Assembly: GCA_944990035.1 (NCBI GenBank)
Contig: CALYLX010000013.1
Location: 62,001 to 126,000, forward strand
Length of the DNA stretch: 64,000 bases
DNA from: Clitopilus passeckerianus
Taxonomy: Eukaryota > Basidiomycota > Agaricomycetes > Agaricales > Entolomataceae
Direction of reading: 5' to 3'
Shown: piece by piece, positions 1-11,490 of the stretch
How positions within the stretch are numbered: the first letter of the stretch is position 1
How the letters are laid out: each line of letters begins with the position of its first letter
The notes under the pieces: generated by a model
What the model was told of the DNA's origin: nothing
Database searches by the model: none
Seen by the model: only the letters and a program-made list of their open reading frames with translations
Position numbers and translations under genes: made by a program

Positions 1-510
1 TCCGCAACCATGATTCCAGGGGCCTCTTTGTAGATAGCTCTTGATACGACGTGTAGCACAATAGACGAACCCGTCCATCCATGTAACCTAGTATAAGTAA
101 CTGGTAATCGATGGAATTCCACTTCCCAGGTCATGGCATGAGCCGACTTTAAACCAAACCAAACCAGTCAGCTGATGCGAACGAAGGACAAGAATAGATG
201 TATTTCTCACTATGTGGTCTCCTCATCACAAGTGGTTGCGGTCAAACGCCATGAATGACAAGACGCTGGACATATTGACTTGATATTCACGATCGATGAT
301 GACTGAATGGCGGGTTTCAATATTCAATGTGTGCTCGTCATGGCTTATATGAAGTTATGACTCCCGCTTTGGCAATTTTGTGTTATCATACCAATCATTC
401 ATGCAATAACAGCCCATAATCGCTTGTGAATTCTTTCTTATTCGGTCATTCTCAAGGTGGCTACGTTTACTATCAAACGGATCTCAAGAGTAATACACGT
501 AAAATCCTCT

Positions 511-557
511 GCGTGTCATGATGGGCAGCGAAACTTTCATTGCTCATCATGACACGC
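511..557. repeat. Strong 17-bp-stem hairpin
   Basis: An inverted repeat of about 17 bp with one mismatch encloses a 13-base loop. It lies about 40 bases beyond the stop codon of the minus-strand gene at 598-1673, so it would sit in that gene's 3' UTR or terminator region. The rest of 1-597 shows no gene I can support. Confidence 0.6.
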
Positions 558-597
558 AATATTCAACCAAAAATAGGACGAAACCTGAATACACATT

Positions 598-1673
598 TCA
601 ACAATAATCATCTCTGACGTCCCAAACGCCCCAGAAGCCATGCGACCCCTGTATAATGACTAGTGAGCTCGAGTCTGAATGAGGTGAAAAGTGGAAGCTT
701 ACCCAGAGAGGACAAGCCATCGGAGAGTGAAAGGTTTGGCCCATGATGGTAGCTGGGGTAGTCAGACAGAGTCGCTCCTGGTTCTGGCCCCAGTGCGGTC
801 CCGAAAGGGGAGCCTCAAAGCGCTAGATTAGATAGTGTTAGCATAGCGAGTCAAACCTGTGAAAGATCACGCACTCGAGTTCGGGACCCACGAGCTGTAC
901 AACCCTAAGAGCTATGAGGTTAGCGGGTTAAGTTCGCGAACAACGGGACTGGCATATTCATACCTTGTCTTTGAAGTACTGCCAATACGACGCACACTTG
1001 CCTTCATTGCCGACGATCCAGTGACCATACACATTAGAGGTACCCTATCAATCAGATAATTGAGATGACAAAGACAACATATCGGGAAAGGAAAGCGTAC
1101 CACATCCTCACACCATGCCGGAGAGGCATAGTGAATGCCGTTGATGGTAATAGAAGTATCCTTGCAGGCGTCAACGGCGTCTATGATGTTAGGCTGAACA
1201 TTGCGCAGCAGAGCTCGATAGTGAACGCGATCATGGCCAAGGCACTGGTCATCTCCACGAAGATCGTCCCAATACAACCTCAGCTTCGCTTTCTCCAACA
1301 TCCATTGTCGACGGGCCTCGTCAAGCGCTGCTTGGCTTGGGGGATACAGAGTGGGATAGACATGGACCGTGGCGACGCATGTCAAAACAATAACGATGAA
1401 AACGAGTAGGGAACACCCAGCGACTTGGTCATCGTTGCCGGTATGGTGGCTACTGGCTGGTTTCGGGAAAAGGCGAGTGGTTTCGCTTTGGGGTGGCCTC
1501 GAGTAAGTGCTACCAGACGACGACGAACTTGAAGTGAGTGTATTGTTTTGCTGAACTTCCCACCATGGCTGAGTCGAATGGTATGAAGGAGGTGGGGGAG
1601 AGCTGGCCCTGTTAAGAGTGAGAATATGAGCGAATATGGATACTTTTGGACCTCACCTCGACCAGGTCGACAT
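598..1673 (-). CDS. Single-pass membrane protein, uncharacterised Agaricomycete family
   Basis: I derive six exons on the minus strand: 1673-1657, 1608-1101, 1044-964, 904-875, 822-703 and 648-598. All five introns are GT..AG, 48-59 bases long, and keep frame, giving about 268 residues. The N-terminal third is Ser/Pro-rich and low in complexity. One hydrophobic segment follows (about residues 70-88). The C-terminal part is rich in Trp and Cys and would face outward: it has a conserved-looking W-C-E-D motif, an F-x-D-K-G-C motif, and ends in a D-D-x-C type tail. I remember similar tails in many lineage-expanded proteins of mushroom genomes, but I know no function. The ATG at 1673 is chosen because the frame upstream is closed by a stop. 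A further 5' exon is possible. Confidence 0.7.
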
Positions 1674-2159
1674 TGCTGTTGATGATGGAGGAGATAAAGA
1701 GTGGTGTGAGCGGGCGCCTATTTGCTACCTTCTCAGGGTTTGGGCTCACGTGCTCATCCACAAGCTTGGCACCCACTCATTTCGTCACCCCCCTCGGTTG
1801 GGACCATTCAGAGTATTCAGTCCCACTGCTAGCTTAGATCGAGTAGGGTGTAGTTGAGGGTAAATTATATCGAGACGTAAGTAATGAAAGGATGTAGTTC
1901 CTGACCCAAAAGGTTCCGGTAACCTTGCAAGTAGCGGTTCATAACAGATCTCATCGTATGAAGAGATTTGAATTCTCCGCTTTGGTCGACAAGGGAGTCA
2001 CATACGCGGTAGGGAATCTATCCCAGTGAAGAGTTCACCTCACGGTATAATCTTGATGCAATGACGCCTGTCCCACCTTCGGTCTTCTTCTGTTCTACAG
2101 AGCTGAGAGCAATGCGACAGGCTCTTTAGAGCGAGCTAGATTTGTTAGGCGCTAGAAGT

Positions 2160-2845
2160 CGTGTTTAGCAAATGGTGGCGTAGAACGCTCCACGTTGTGC
2201 ACCCACTGGCAATGTCTAGCACCTTCGACTTCGCCCAGAATCTCCTTTAAGTTATCTCGTTCAAACATCCGAAATGTTCTCGTTAATTCTACCACTGGTG
2301 ACTCGGACCCATGGCGCAGTAGGAGAACCGTAGAAGGCTATGGTCTCACCTCCCCGCTCAGCTCGAAGGAAAATCACGGAGTGTGAGCTGGGGAAATACG
2401 CAGAAGCTCAAAATATTGCGCAGATGATGAGATCCATATGCTATCCACCCGCCTTTTTCTTCAGAATTTTCGTCCTTTAGAGACCGTGTTTAGCAAAATA
2501 GTGTCAGAGAACGCTCCTCCGTGTGTTCCTGCTAGCTTTCACCTTTGGTGCGCACCCAACATGTTCTTCTCGTAGCTTCCAGCATCTTCAACTACATGTT
2601 GCCCAAAAAACTCTAATCCGTTCAAGTTATCTCGTACAGTCATCCGGAATGTTCTCGTCGATTCTACTGGTAGTGACTCAGAATCACGGCGCGCGGGGAG
2701 ACATGCAGATGGTTCCAGTTTCACCTGCCCGCTGAGCAACACTGAGCAACAGAGCTGGAAGATCCCGGAGCGTAAACTGGCGAAATACTACGGAAGCCGT
2801 GGAGATGGTGAGATCCATAACCCGGAGGAATCAGATGGCCAAATG
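2160..2845. repeat. Diverged tandem duplication
   Basis: Two imperfect copies lie head to tail, about 2160-2445 and 2483-2845. They share long stretches in the same order, including a conserved run around 2247-2330 and 2620-2700 and again the segment ending in gagatccata. In one plus frame both copies give F-K-L-S-R..I-R-N-V-L-V, and the minus strand is also partly open, so this is probably a decayed duplicated gene piece whose direction I cannot settle. Copy 2 is longer by small insertions. A minus-strand open stretch at 2869-3168 may belong to the same relic. The remaining sequence of 1674-3770 shows nothing I can name. Confidence 0.45.
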
Positions 2846-3770
2846 ACGTTGGACTCCCGTCTCAAACCTCAGGTTTTTGAATGACCGAGAAGTCTCCGGA
2901 GGAACATATATCGATAGGAAATCACCCAAGGTGAAGCTAGAGTGCGAACGTCATCGAGGAGTAGTTCATCATGTTGTAGGTCGTGTTCCTTGTTGATCGT
3001 CGAGAAAGATTGATGTCGGAAATTCCAGAGTCCTACCAAGGATCGCCGTAGTCGGTGTCTCAGAACCTCGGTAGGTAGGAGGCAATAGTAGGGATCTCCC
3101 GGGTACCGGAAAACCAGTACAGCTGAGACTCGAACAGATGGATAGATGAACCATCTACCGGAAAACATTGTCCCCTTGTGACATGCGCGAGAACCTCGCA
3201 GAACGGGGATAATCAGCTGTAATCAGGTCCTAGGGGAATTTCTCTGGAATTCCGCTATACGCTTGTTCTCCAAAACACGTTGTTTTCATTCCGTAGTACG
3301 TTCTTTCATGAAGTCATCCACAAAAGCTGTTGAATCACACTGAACGTCACAAAAAAAAAACATGAGGCACTTGATTGTCGAGAGACTACCGTAAATAGTA
3401 ACTGTGACTCCGTGAGAATTTTAAGCCTAGAACACGTGGATCTGACCCCATCGCTTGTCATTCCTCGTTTTGGGAGCAGGGGCATGGATTGCTCAGCTCA
3501 CGAACAACTCTGACTTCGTTACTCTACTATCGTCGCTATCGCCGTCGCCAAGCTCTCTGGCAAATGGACACTCCTTCACCGCATAGCAAACGAATACCAT
3601 CCTAATTGACAACCCACACGACCCAACTACGACTTTTGAAACGGGGCTGCGCGGCTTACAGCTTCATTTTTCGAGCATATTCAAATTTCTTTTGCTCCAT
3701 ACATCATTTCTGGAGGGCTCTCCACCAGGCCACATCTTGGTGGAATACCACATTCTGCATACTCTGCATC

Positions 3771-5820
3771 ATGACCGAATACGATTTCTCTCCTGGTGCG
3801 GTTCGTGCACATATAGAGAAGCTGCAAAAGATAGAACGATGGACGTTGCAGGTCGATCCTCATAACGTCCGGGACGCACATACACCCGCTACGCCTGCTC
3901 CAGAGACCTTCACCTCGCTCCCTCGAGACGAGAACTCGAGAGCGTACAGGCCGAAGCACAGCCGGGTTGCGAGTTACGACAGGGACAGGGATAGAGCGGG
4001 AGGAGGGTATGGATATGAGAAGAAGCGGGATAGGGAGAGGTACCGGGACCGAGAGAGGGAAGAATCAAGCGACAGGAGGAGCAGGGACAGGGATAGAGAC
4101 AGGTCTTACGACGCCGACGATTCTTACGAGGGCACCGTCAAACCTCGTACCCATCGATCCAAATCCCACGTCGTACCTCCACCAGCAAAGCACCCACCCC
4201 CAGCCACTCGTTCCTACACGATGCCGCTCAAGCCTACTAACACCCGGAGACCATCGTCCAACTCGAACGAGGTGTACCGGTATGGGTCTGCGGCAGCTGC
4301 ACAGTCTCAAGCGCAGGTCCACAAGGAGTCAACGTACGACCTCAATAATCAAACGCACCCGTCGTCGAGGCAAGGGTCGAAGTACAATCTCCCCACCACT
4401 GCACCAGCTGCCACCACGAGACATCATAACCCTCGTTCAGCTTCCACCAACGATGTTACTGCAAGTGCCGGTGCCAACGGGAAATACCCCACCTCTTCTG
4501 CTGCCCAGGTGTACGACCAGAACAAGTACTACCCATCTAGGGCCTCACTAGACCAGCCACATTCCGCTCCCGCCCCTCCTGCTAACGGACACTCACGGCA
4601 CCCACCATCTGCTACATTGCCGAGAGCGAAGGCAACACGGACACATTCCGCCTCCGTCAGCACCTTTCCATACGCTAATGGTGGCTATGCTTCACAGTCC
4701 CAAGTGCCACTCCAGCATCAGCAACCACAGATGTCCCACGTCTACCTCCCCTCGAAATCGCAGGGACATCTTCCCCAACCTCAATCCGCTCCTCCCCCGC
4801 CGGCTCCGGCTGCTCCTGCTGCAAACGGCAGAAAGCCACCACCTGCACCTCTAAACCTACCTCCTCACCCTACTATTCCCCAAACGAACGGTTACCCACC
4901 GCAGCCCTACTCGTCATCCAAGCTTAAACCATACTACCAACCCGCTCCGGGCCCACATAGTGCACCTGCACACGGATATCCATCCGTACCTGGTGCATCA
5001 GGATACCCATCCGCATCCACAGGAACAGGCTCAACACCTAACTCTGCTGCGGTTGGAGCAGGAGGCCAAGCTGGTGCCTACCCACTCCCTCCAGGATTCC
5101 AGCCCCAATCCGGTCCAATGCCAATATCACCCAACCGGATAACGTTCCAAACTCCCGCACCCGCACCTACCCCTGTTCCCATACCTTCATTACCGCAATA
5201 CCCAGGACCGATGCCCTCGCTGAAAGAAAAGGTCTGTTGTACTCCCTTCGTGAAGTGACTATATGCTAATATATGCGTCTTTTTTCGTCATTTAGCCCAA
5301 ACCTCTAATAAAGAGGCTCTTCACGACACTTACCGGCTCAGGGTCCAACAAGGGCACGTCAAACGCCTCAGTCGCAGGATCTACTCCTAGAAACTCGCCA
5401 GCACCGGAATACGTCGTTCCAGGAGCCAAGAACACAATGCGAGGCGTCTCCCTAGACAGCGGAGCCCGACCCCTCTCTGCACCTCCCGTTCGCTCTGTCC
5501 GATCCAAAGACAGAGACCAGCAGCGAGAGAAGGACCGGCGGCCTCGAGACCGCGAGCGGGACTACGATCGGGAGCGATCACGGACAGCGACTGGACTTGG
5601 GGAATTTGAGAAAGTCGGGGAGCGGTGGTACGATATGTATGATTCGAGCATAGAGCAGGAGCAGGATAAGGAATGGGAGTTGGTGGCGAAGGAGGAGAGG
5701 TGGAAGGAGGGTAGGGAGAGGACGCATGCGAGGTCGGGGACGTTGAAGAAGAGGAGTGCGGGGGAGAGGACTGTGAGGAGGGAGAGGGAGAGAGGACATG
5801 ACAGGCGGTTAAGCCACTGA
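3771..5820 (+). CDS. Low-complexity RD-repeat and proline-rich protein
   Basis: The gene has two exons, 3771-5231 and 5296-5820, joined by a 64-base GT..AG intron with a clear CTAAT branch site. The product is about 661 residues. The open frame extends upstream to 3606 without an ATG, so the ATG at 3771 is the natural start. The first 50 residues are a normal helical-looking segment. Then come runs of Arg-Asp dipeptides, long Pro/Ala/Ser/Gln-rich stretches with Y-P/G-Y-P repeats, and a second RD/RE-rich charged tail. Alternating R-D runs are typical of RNA-binding or splicing-associated disordered proteins, but no folded domain is visible. Function unknown. A T-rich 3' region with tatc repeats follows the stop. 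Confidence 0.8.
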
Positions 5821-6480
5821 GTCGGAAGTCGGGATTCGGATGATGGGCTTGGTGAAGCCGGGTTCTTTGCCTCGGTCTTTTCATTCCCCTGGACTCCTTG
5901 CACACGGGCTGGACATGGCAAAAACGAAAACCAAATAGGAAGATACCACCACTTCATCTCCTCGGAACACTGGCATCTGGAAATCGGACACTTTTTCTTT
6001 TTCCCATTACCCGCACTCCGCGCATAAAGCCAGTTACTGTATGCATTTTACCAACTCATATATCCTTCGACTTCACCGTACATACTAATTACCTGCTACT
6101 GTTACCCCACTTGCCATTATATGCATGCATACCTATATTATTCTGCACATTCTATCTATCTATCGACTGCATTTCTCATATTTCCTCCTTTTCTTCATGC
6201 TTCTCTCATACTATAATCTATACCGACGCTACCCACCTACCTATATCCGTACATCCGTACATCTAGTTCTGTGACTGCTGCTCCAGATTTCACCTTCTTG
6301 ACGTTGCTATTTTTATTATGTTTCCGACGTTGTGCGTTATGTAATAGATGTGCATGATACGTGTCCACGCTTGATATACTATTCATTGTTCTTTCATGAA
6401 GTTAGTTTGAGCGAAAACTATTTCCTGTTGACCCAGAGGGCAAATCGTAGGCTCCTCTGACAACAACACAGTCACCCTAG

Positions 6481-7505
6481 AGGTTGGCGGCCGGATTCGA
6501 ACCAGCTGAGCCTGGAGATGAAGCATCCGTGAAGCCCCCCATGGCCTATTTCCCTCTAGGCTATGGCTTCGTATTATCTTCTGCCAATTCATTCCTATAA
6601 AATCAACTATTGCCTAATTCCTAAGGCCAGGCTCGGGATTAGCGCAAACGACAGATCACTCTTTATTGGGCAGGACCAGAATACGAACCAACGACTGTTT
6701 CCTCCTTCGTCATTTATTGTCATTTTAACTCTAATCTACCGAGCATGAACATATAAACTACATTTCACAAACACCAGCATAAGATCTCCCTGCAGCCGAC
6801 GGTAAGGCAGGGAGTAGTATAAAAGGCAGAATATATCCGTAAAGCACTCCACCAAAATATCGGCCGTCCATTGACAGTTACCTTTAATATATTACCTAGT
6901 CCCCGAATTGGACGGGGTCTTGTCGAAAGTCGCCGTCGCTTCCATTAGAATAACTGGGCTTCTAAAGCGGACAAGACGTAGACTACTTGTGTCAAACTTT
7001 GGAAGCCGCTGTTCTAGGGTACAGAAAGCCAATACGATAGTTGTAGCCATGGGTGGTCAGGCCTTCAGGATTGAAGCATATACGAATAAATCAGTAGAAA
7101 ACCCAGATTCCCGAAAAGCCCAACCGGGCTTTCGTCATGATATCACGAGAACCAAAATACCCTAAAGGTCTTCATCTCCCAGCCCCGGAATCGAACCAGC
7201 GCACCTCAGAGAGACGGAGAGGCAGGAGCATACCCCGCTTTACTAACTGGGCTTCTCCCCTCAGCGACACATACCGCCTTAAGCAAGGCCTTGAGTCGAA
7301 TCCTTGAGTACTAGGAAAAAATATAGTGGAAGGAACTTGGGATGGTTGAGATTTCGAACTATACAAGTGGCTCTACAGAGGCCGCAATATAACAGTGATC
7401 CACGAAAATAATAGAAATTAATCTTGGATTTGGACGGAGGTGGGATCCGAACCTGCTCCGTCCTGATATAAGAATCGTACTGGAACATTTACCAGTTTGG
7501 CTATT
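6481..7505 (-). repeat. Cluster of three tRNA-like (SINE-type) relics
   Basis: On the minus strand, B-box sequences occur near 6489-6504, 7185-7200 and 7440-7456. The one at 7185 is a perfect GGTTCGATTCC and the first is GGTTCGAATCC. The second and third also have A-box-like sequence upstream (around 7245-7235 and 7500-7485). None folds into a complete cloverleaf, because acceptor halves do not pair, so these look like tRNA-derived repeats rather than tRNA genes. No protein gene is supported in 5821-7650. Confidence 0.4.
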
Positions 7506-7649
7506 GGCCGCTGGTTGCTATCTTTATATTTCTTTTAAAGGTCGGCCTCTCAATGGGCCATTCCATTTCCCAGACACGATTGCATTAATGAGGACTTGGT
7601 CGGCCTGCCGGATACAAATAGATGTCGTGCTAACTCATCCATACTCGTA

Positions 7650-8362
7650 CAGTTGCGGACAATCAAACGCGACAACTTTGATATCCAAAGAAGGAAATAA
7701 TTTTAGGACAAACCGATGGCAGATTCGGACTCAGAAAGGTGAAATACGTTCAAAAAGCACATTCCGAAAATTTTCCCGCAACTTTTGAAAGTGGCCGAAT
7801 TTTTGAGGATTTTTTACGGAAATTTAACGTTTGGCTGTGCTGGTTGGGGAGCCGAAACTGCTCAAAGTTCTGGGATGCCCCTGTGGCAAAAGTTTTTTGT
7901 TGCTCGCTTGAGCACGCTGCAGCTTCGAAACCCTTCAAAACATGACAGATCCTGCAAAGATTCTGGCGAAGGGGCGGATTTGTACCTGATTTGTACACCT
8001 CTTCGGCTATCATGACAACTGAGTTACTCGGCTTTGGCTCGGCATGATGGCGGACTTGCATAGCTTCCCTTTTTGGAAGGGTTTTCGCCTCAACGGAACA
8101 CAATATTTTGTACAGAATCATTCTCCCCTCGCTGAACGCTGTCGATTGCGCTAGCTTTAGGTGGAACCCGGCTAAATTTGGCGAGTGGCCAAAAATTTGG
8201 GTCATAAATTGGCAAATCACACAATATAAAAATTCTACTCGTGGAAACCTATTCCACAAGTCCTAAGGAGCACATTTCTACACTTTTTATGAGTTTCCGG
8301 TGTTTGTGGCCACCCATAAAATTCGGACCTGTTGATTTGTCGTGTTTGATTGTCCGCAACTG
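7650..8362. mobile_element. TIR element A (non-autonomous DNA transposon)
   Basis: The ends carry a terminal inverted repeat of about 26 bp (7650-7677 against 8335-8362) with one mismatch, starting CAGTTGCGG. The 713-bp interior has no transposase. A 169-residue minus-strand open frame inside lacks recognisable motifs. It stops five bases before element B. No clear target-site duplication is visible. Confidence 0.6.
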
Positions 8363-8367
8363 CAGTC

Positions 8368-8979
8368 GTCAAAAGTGATGATAATTATGTAAGCAGCCTC
8401 TCACGACGGGTCTGGCGCGTTGAAATAAATCCCTCCGTAAAATAGCCCACACATATTTTGACAACTATTCCTGCTTACAGTAGGTAAATACATCTTGTTT
8501 GTGTATACAGACAGAAGCACAAAGTATCTGAGTGAATGGTGGATGATACAGGAGCATATTTATACGTAATCAGACCGAGTTCGGGCAAATTGATGCCACA
8601 AAATCTTCTCATAATTCGAGGAGGAGGACTAGCCTTGAAAATACAATGGGATGTTGATTTTGACTAATTCTAAGCTAAAATAAAAGATAGGCCTCTTAGA
8701 AATATAGGTGAGTCTGCTCAGTTTTGGGATATGCGCTAGATTGTTTCTAGCCTCCATTTGATGGCTGAGCTGAATGGACAGATCTCAGGTAAAACCGTTA
8801 CCACAGCGTGTGTAACACGTTCAATCACCTTCATATAGCACAAGTGTACAGCTATAGACTATATTTAGCTTCAACCCGAAGGAATTAATATTCTGACACA
8901 TGTGTACTATTGTACGTAGGGATTTATCTCGACCAGCTCGACGTGAGCCGCTGCTTACATAATTATCATCACTTTTGAC
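8368..8979. mobile_element. TIR element B (MITE-like)
   Basis: The ends start GTCAAAAGTGATG and are inverted copies. The match is near perfect for about 32 bp and continues imperfectly for more than 100 bp (8368-8490 against 8860-8979). The 612-bp element has no coding capacity and fits a MITE. It directly abuts element A. No target-site duplication is clear. From 8980 to 9256 I see no further feature. Confidence 0.65.
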
Positions 8980-9256
8980 CACCACGAGTACCATTGGACT
9001 CGCTCCGCTTCACGTTCAAATGACACTTTACTTCTTCAAGTCGTTGAGAACCAAATAACATGTAACGAGTATCGTTCGCCCCGTGTAAGTCCACACAGGA
9101 AACCTTGGTAAGGTATGCAAATCCATTTACGATGTGGGTGGGTAGGTACAACGAATGAAGTACAACACACAACTCGCTACAAAGTCCGCGCAATATAGTT
9201 GCTCTATCATCTATACCGAATACACCAGAGTCCGCCCCAAAAGTCCACCCAGAGCA

Positions 9257-10943
9257 TTATAGCAGGAGATAAGCAAAATACGAAAATGCAACAACCCCAG
9301 CTGAGCCAAATAAACTTGACGGGAAAACCGAAACCCCAGCGTTATTGGACTCTGTGGGAGACGCGGCAGAGCTCGAGGTAGATGTCGAGGAGACGATATT
9401 CTGGGCTGAACCTGTACCTTTGCTCGGGGGCTGGACAATGCTGGAAAACGACGGAGACGGGGGCGACGGGATCACAGTTGCAGGATTAGCAATGACGGAG
9501 CTTACGCCTGCCTGGAAGGCACTCCCGTCCCCGATGAGTTTGATAACAGACCCTGTCTTCCAGCCATTCGACTTGATGAGCGGGTAGGCGTCAATGAAAG
9601 CCGCTACCGAGGCCGGGCTGAGAACGTGTTCCAGAACAATCATTCCGGGAGATTTAGGACCTGGATAGATGGTTCTTTAAGTCAGTACGATGGTATTGAT
9701 TTGAAAGGGGGTTGAATGAGGACACGCACCCGCAAGCCACTGAGTATAGTTATTGTGGATGTCCTGCGGGGTGGTACCATGAGGCGTCGTCAAGCTCCAA
9801 TCCTCGGTTCTGAAGGAGAAGGACCAGTTACATCAGAGATCTATCAAGGAGTTTAGAGGAAAGCGATCTTACGAATGGTTCCAAAGGACGGCCGTCAGGC
9901 CGAAAACCTATCGTGAACCTCGTGAGTTCCAACAAAAAGAAAGAAAGCCGTATGAGCTTGGATGTGACGGAACGTACCTCTTTAGCGATTGCCCTTACAC
10001 GCTCGTCCGAATCCCCAGTGGGAGGACGCCAATACCTGGGAATCTTGCCTCCGGTCGAGTTGCGGATTAGCTCGACTGACCAACCAAGCTAGCATGGGGA
10101 TAATTAGTCTTTGGTGTATCAAATAAGCGCACTAATGAACGGACCTGTCCAAGGATATCAAGATTACTGAGCGTCGTCATCTGAGGATGAGTCCAAGTAT
10201 GAACAGCGATATCATGTCCTTGGTTGATAGTGTCCTGAAGGATCTGAGCGTTTGCCAACATGTTAACTCCGATCATGAAGTGAGTCGTTTTTTCGTTGTT
10301 TTTGGCCAGGAAATCGTTGAGGGTAACTTGGTCCTTAATGCGAGAAGCGTTAGCAGGTCCGTAACTCGCCAGAACATCAATAGAATGTCAAGAACTTACT
10401 GGGAGTGGCCCATCATCGAATGAAGTACCCACATACCCTTCAGGAGCATCCCAAATGTCGTCTTTGTTTCGGCAATTACGGGAGTAGGCCGAGCAGACCT
10501 GTGGACTATTTGGATCGTGACCTGAAGGATATGTAGGGGGTCCATTGTCTATCGACGTCGTTTGAGGGACGTCGGGAATTTTACCAGCAGCAATGGCCGC
10601 TTGAAGCGCGTCGACCCAAGGTTTGGGGAGTTGGTTCGGGTCTGGTGTTCCTTTGGGGAATCCAGCTGACCACGCTAAGGAGATGTAGTGTTAGATAATA
10701 ACGCTAGATCTGATTAACCTTCTTACATGGTGAGCCAATTGGAGCAAAGGTAGGTGCAGCATCTGCTCCTCGCCTAAACAGGTTGTGAACAGGATGGGCG
10801 TCGTCGTGGTGCCATTTACCAGGAAGAGCGCTTCGAGCTGCATGACCGTGATCATGGCGCACAGCGTGAGCGCTCGAGGCTCCTACGAATGGCATGGCAA
10901 AGACAGAAGCAAGCGCAAAGACCGCAGTCCTTAGCGCCGGCAT
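9257..10943 (-). CDS. Chitin deacetylase, GPI-anchored type
   Basis: Seven exons: 10943-10727, 10674-10400, 10333-10145, 10088-9978, 9907-9873, 9809-9730 and 9660-9257, giving 436 residues. All six introns are GT..AG and frame-consistent. The enzyme removes acetyl groups from chitin to make chitosan in the cell wall. The N-terminus is a signal peptide (about 27 residues). The NodB (carbohydrate esterase 4) motifs are in order: the S-F-D-D-G-P motif with Asp159/Asp160, H-T-W-T-H-P with metal-binding His209 and His213, then R-P-P-T-G-D around residues 248-253, a W-N-H motif, and V-L-E-H. The C-terminus is Ser/Thr-rich and ends in a hydrophobic tail, as expected for a GPI anchor signal. In W-N-H-x-T-E-D-W the residue after His is Ser, where family members often have Asp. 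Upstream, 10944-11490 shows no gene. Confidence 0.92.
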
Positions 10944-11490
10944 GGTGAACGAGTGTGGAGAACGATAAAACGGAGAAAGAAGGGAATGAGGCCTCGACTG
11001 CTGGAGGCGCCGTTTAAATGTTATTGTACAAGCGCCCGCTGTTGTTTTTTTTCGGCGACGCAAAGCCGCGAAATACCAGTATCTTTATCGCCACCATGGT
11101 TCATGACAGCGGTTACCGCGTTGCACAATGTAGTTACCTGATTTTCTGACTCAATCCGCCGATGGGACTGGTAAAATGTGTCAAACGATCAGTGAATCGT
11201 CATCAATCCATCAACAAACGACATACGGAGAATTATCAAGCTTCCTCTCGAGACGGAAGTAACGCAAGCAGAAGCGACGGGTCGGCTTGTCCCTTAACAG
11301 TTCGTGCAGAAGCCGGATAAGCCAGTATTCCATCCAATCGACCTCTGAGAGGTTTTTAGTATACAAATAATAAAATTACAAATGAGTAAAGTACCATGAA
11401 TATAGTCCATCGCTCGTCGTGGTATCATATGAACAGGAACCATATAGCTCGTAGGGAATGAACAAAATATAACACCAAAAGCAACCCCTT

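Noticed and set aside
3967..4551. 194-codon plus-strand open frame overlapping the RD/proline-rich gene
   Set aside because: It is the +1 shadow of a low-complexity coding exon. The main frame is far longer and splices cleanly to a second exon.
9345..9587. Plus-strand 80-codon open frame
   Set aside because: It is antisense to the Ser/Thr-rich last exon of the chitin deacetylase gene.
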